Source of the DNA: an uncultured Erysipelotrichaceae bacterium
Lineage (GTDB): Bacteria; Bacillota_I; Bacilli_A; RF39; UBA660
Direction: 5' to 3'
Length of the DNA: 7,516 bases
NCBI GenBank assembly: GCA_902783405.1
Contig: CACZQZ010000123.1
Coordinates: 1-7,516 of the forward strand
In this document: piece by piece, positions 5,746 to 7,516 of the stretch
Position numbering within the stretch: the stretch's first letter is position 1
Layout: each line of letters opens with the position of its first letter
Made by a program: the position numbers and the translations under genes
The notes under the pieces: generated by a model
Databases searched by the model: none
What the model was told of the DNA's origin: nothing
Seen by the model: only the letters and a program-made list of their open reading frames with translations

Positions 5746-5898
5746 TTAATTCCAAGCTCTAGCACCAAGGATGATAATTAATAGAATAAATAATACAAGA
5801 ATAATGGCTGCTCCATATCCAGTACCATAACCATATCCACCTTGATTACCGCAGCAACAAGAGTTACCGTATCCTTGGTATCCACCATAGTAATACAT
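5746..5898 (-). CDS. Tiny Gly/Tyr/Cys-rich membrane protein, YjcZ/Tiny_TM-like
   Basis: A 50-residue protein on the minus strand. The N-terminal half (about 1-28) is a Tyr/Gly-rich repeat (MYYYGGYQGYGNS...GGYGYGTGYG) with a Cys-Cys-Cys triplet at 14-16. The rest is one membrane helix, AAIILVLFILLIIILGA (about 30-46), ending in Arg-Ala-Trp-Asn. This layout, a glycine/tyrosine-rich head and an Ile/Leu helix with VLFILLII, matches the YjcZ family of tiny bacillary membrane proteins, several of which are annotated as sporulation proteins. The exact function is unknown in that family. The ribosome site AAGGAGG (minus strand, 5912-5906) lies seven bases before the ATG, which makes the gene convincing despite its size. 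Upstream is a sequence resembling a mother-cell sigma-K promoter. It converges on nth and is divergent from ftsW. Confidence 0.85.
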   Translation of the reverse strand: MYYYGGYQGYGNSCCCGNQGGYGYGTGYGAAIILVLFILLIIILGARAWN

Positions 5899-5921
5899 AT
5901 TTTTACCTCCTTTTACTAATA

Positions 5922-5950
5922 TATAGTATGTTTGGATATTTGATTTGGTT
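5922..5950 (-). promoter_or_regulatory. Possible sigma-K-like sporulation promoter
   Basis: Read on the minus strand, AACC (5950-5947) and CATACTATA (5930-5922) are 16 bases apart. This fits the Bacillus sigma-K pattern mACm-N16/17-CATAnnnTA and starts transcription just before the ribosome site of the tiny gene. Sigma-E shares the CATA-type -10, but its -35 is not seen here. No good sigma-A -35 fits either. AT-rich DNA can produce such matches by chance. Confidence 0.45.
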
Positions 5951-6001
5951 AAACAAATTACCTAAAAAACTTTTTCTTTACATATTTTATTTTTTGATTC
6001 T

Positions 6002-6029
6002 TTTAAAGTTTACTAAAATATGATATGAT
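6002..6029 (+). promoter_or_regulatory. Probable promoter of the ftsW-like gene
   Basis: TTTAAA (6002-6007) and TATGAT (6024-6029) are 16 bases apart, with TG at 6021-6022 giving an extended -10 (TGATATGAT). The start would be near 6036, leaving a leader of under 20 bases. The -35 is weak. Confidence 0.5.
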
Positions 6030-6052
6030 TAGGTAGTAAGGTAGGTGATAAT

Positions 6053-7210
6053 GTGAGAACTCTTTATAAATCGATAAAGAACTGCGATAAAGTTTTATTA
6101 ATTTTAACAATTCTTTTAATTTCATATGGTTTATTAAATATTGTAACAGCATCATCTCGTCAAGCAGTAACTCAAGATGTTCCACTTTATTACTATTTTT
6201 ACCAGCAAAGTAAAATGATCCTTATAGGATTATTTATTTCCTTATTTATATTTTGTGTAGATACAAAAAAGTATAAACATTTTATGTGGCTCTTATATGG
6301 TGGAATTCTTTTCTTTTTAATTTTACTTTTAATGAGTGGAAGTAGTCACAGGGGATCGATTAACTGGCTTAGTATTGCTGGAATAAAATTTCAACCTAGT
6401 GAATTTGCAAAACCAGTTTTAATTGCTAGTTTAGCTGTTTTATTAGAAAGATTATATGCTTTATTTCGAAAAAAAGATATTTCACATATTCCATTTATTA
6501 TGATTGTTCTAATTGTTGGAATGCTATTTCCACTTATTGTCATTTATCAAAAAGACTTTGGAACAGGTATGATTTTATTTGGTATTTTTGGTACTTTATT
6601 TTTAGCAAGTCCTATTCTTAGAATTGAAAAATTTTGGACAATTGTTATTGCTATTATGATTGGTATTATTGGAATTCTTGCCGTTTTAGCAACAGGTCAT
6701 GAACTTCTTACAGAAGAACAGAAATCTCGTTTTGATTTTTATAATCCTTGCAGTAATTATGAAGATGGTGGATATCAGATATGTAATGGATTTATTGCTA
6801 TTCATGATGGTGGTTTATTTGGTCTTGGTATAGGAAAAAGTAAACAAAAATATTCCTATATACCAGAACCACATACCGATTCTGTATTTGCCATTATTGC
6901 TGAAGAATATGGTTTGATTTTTTGCTTAGGAATTCTATTCATATTTTTAATTATTTTATATCGAATACTGAGAATATCTGCACTATCCAATACACTTAGA
7001 GGAAGATATATTGCTCTTGGTGTAGCTGTGTATATGTTTCTGCATATTTTAATTAATCTAGGTGGATTATTCGGTATTATGCCACTTACAGGAGTACCTT
7101 TACCATTTTTAAGTTATGGTGGATCTTTTACTATATCCCTTATTTGTAGTATAGCGATGGCACAAAGAGTTTATATTGAAATGAAAATACAAAAGAAAGA
7201 AAAAAAATAA
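6053..7210 (+). CDS. ftsW: SEDS-family peptidoglycan polymerase, FtsW-like
   Basis: A 385-residue polytopic membrane protein of the FtsW/RodA/SpoVE family, which polymerises lipid II into glycan strands together with a partner class B PBP. About ten hydrophobic segments are visible. Family motifs are GSINWLSIAGIKFQPSEFAK (101-120), YQKDFGTG (165-172), GLGIGKSKQKYSYIPEPHTD (257-276) and PLTGVPLPFLSYGGS (344-358). Asp276 in PEPHTD matches the essential aspartate of the family. The G-x-SKQK-x-x-Y-x-PEPHTD stretch is closer to FtsW/SpoVE than to RodA, but the sporulation paralogue SpoVE cannot be excluded. The extracellular loop with NPCSNYEDGGYQIC (231-244) has two cysteines that could form a disulfide. 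The start is GTG 6053; the overlapping ATG at 6051 runs into TGA at once. TAGGTG at 6042-6047 is the ribosome site. Confidence 0.9.
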   Translation: MRTLYKSIKNCDKVLLILTILLISYGLLNIVTASSRQAVTQDVPLYYYFYQQSKMILIGLFISLFIFCVDTKKYKHFMWLLYGGILFFLILLLMSGSSHRGSINWLSIAGIKFQPSEFAKPVLIASLAVLLERLYALFRKKDISHIPFIMIVLIVGMLFPLIVIYQKDFGTGMILFGIFGTLFLASPILRIEKFWTIVIAIMIGIIGILAVLATGHELLTEEQKSRFDFYNPCSNYEDGGYQICNGFIAIHDGGLFGLGIGKSKQKYSYIPEPHTDSVFAIIAEEYGLIFCLGILFIFLIILYRILRISALSNTLRGRYIALGVAVYMFLHILINLGGLFGIMPLTGVPLPFLSYGGSFTISLICSIAMAQRVYIEMKIQKKEKK

Positions 7211-7226
7211 ATTTTTTCTTTTTTTT
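7193..7226 (+). terminator. AT-only hairpin at the end of ftsW
   Basis: The A-rich arm 7193-7205 can pair with the T-rich arm 7212-7224 for 13 pairs (one G-C and one G-U), with a T run at 7219-7226. The stem includes the last lysine codons, and the stop TAA (7208-7210) is in the loop. With so little GC it is probably weak. Confidence 0.45.
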
Positions 7227-7274
7227 AAAAGTAATTTTTAAAGTTATCTTATATATTATTTATGAGGTGATGAA

Positions 7275-7516
7275 ATGAAAAAAGTTTTAATGTATGCTTT
7301 CATTGTACTTGCCATTTGTTTATTTGGATATTTTTCATTTCCAAAAGAAAAAGTGGATAAACAGGAAATAGAAAATATCTCTTTAAAGGAAGGAAAAGTA
7401 CAAGAGCAAGAAGAGAAGGAAGAAAAGAAAGAAGTAGACCATTTTTTTGTTGATATTAAAGGAGAAGTAAATTCTCCTGGAGTGTATGAAGTGATATCTA
7501 CTGAACGTGTAAAAGA
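7275..7516 (+). CDS. ComEA-like competence protein, N-terminal part (cut by window end)
   Basis: The first 80 residues of a protein that runs past the window. It starts MKKVLMYAFIVLAICLFGYF, one membrane anchor (about 5-22), then a very charged Lys/Glu linker (about 24-54, including QEQEEKEEKKE). An SLBB-type segment follows: HFFVDIKGEVNSPGVYEV (about 55-72), with the VDIKGEV-x-x-PGVY signature seen in ComEA. ComEA is a membrane-bound receptor that binds incoming double-stranded DNA during transformation; the expected C-terminal helix-hairpin-helix DNA-binding domain would be beyond the edge. A polysaccharide-export protein with SLBB is less likely given the N-terminal anchor and linker. GAGGTGA at 7264-7270 sets the start. 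The 64 bases upstream hold TATATT at 7252-7257 but no convincing -35. In many Bacillota comEC follows. Confidence 0.8.
   Translation, partial: MKKVLMYAFIVLAICLFGYFSFPKEKVDKQEIENISLKEGKVQEQEEKEEKKEVDHFFVDIKGEVNSPGVYEVISTERVK

Noticed and set aside
5899..6052. Riboswitch or small RNA in the gap between the tiny gene and ftsW
   Set aside because: The gap is AT-rich with T runs and two promoter-like sites, but shows no stable stem set or known riboswitch core.
6003..6185. Minus-strand ORF over the ftsW start
   Set aside because: It overlaps the ftsW promoter and coding start in antisense and has no ribosome site or domain.
1..7516. Mobile element, CRISPR array or defence island
   Set aside because: No transposase, integrase, direct-repeat array, tRNA-associated junction or defence gene is visible; composition is uniform and gene order (such as dnaD-nth) is housekeeping.

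Overview
The window is a gene-dense, very AT-rich stretch of a low-GC Gram-positive (Bacillota) chromosome. The evidence is the DnaD protein next to endonuclease III, strong AGGAGG ribosome sites, a tiny YjcZ-like membrane protein, a ComEA-like competence protein and a Bacillus-type EF-P. TGA serves as a stop (the short-chain dehydrogenase and dnaD end in TGA) and tryptophan is TGG, so this is not a mycoplasma-type code. AT content and gene style suggest a gut-type Bacilli/Erysipelotrichia/RF39-like lineage, but the exact group cannot be read from this sequence.

Layout. Positions 1-261 hold the C-terminus of a class B penicillin-binding protein. A clear extended -10 promoter overlaps its end and drives rpmG (L33) and efp (EF-P); efp ends inside a small terminator. 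Next come a FabG-like dehydrogenase and a translationally coupled metallophosphoesterase. hup (HU) follows with its own promoter, a leader hairpin and a terminator. A strikingly short CCA-adding-enzyme-like nucleotidyltransferase starts directly after that terminator. Then come an unrecognised 196-residue membrane-anchored protein, dnaD and nth; dnaD and nth overlap by four bases. A long hairpin at 5682-5737 separates nth from a convergent 50-residue Gly/Tyr/Cys-rich membrane protein on the minus strand. Further right are an ftsW-like SEDS glycan polymerase gene and the start of a ComEA-like protein cut by the window edge.

Functionally this is mostly housekeeping: cell wall synthesis (PBP, SEDS), translation (L33, EF-P, tRNA CCA end), nucleoid and replication (HU, DnaD), DNA repair (Nth) and DNA uptake (ComEA). 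I see no transposon, CRISPR array, tRNA, rRNA or defence system, and no clearly new multi-gene system. The points most worth a second look are the truncated CCA enzyme, the unknown gene upstream of dnaD, a sigma-K-like promoter before the tiny minus-strand gene, and terminators built from the last codons of genes or starting at their stop codons.
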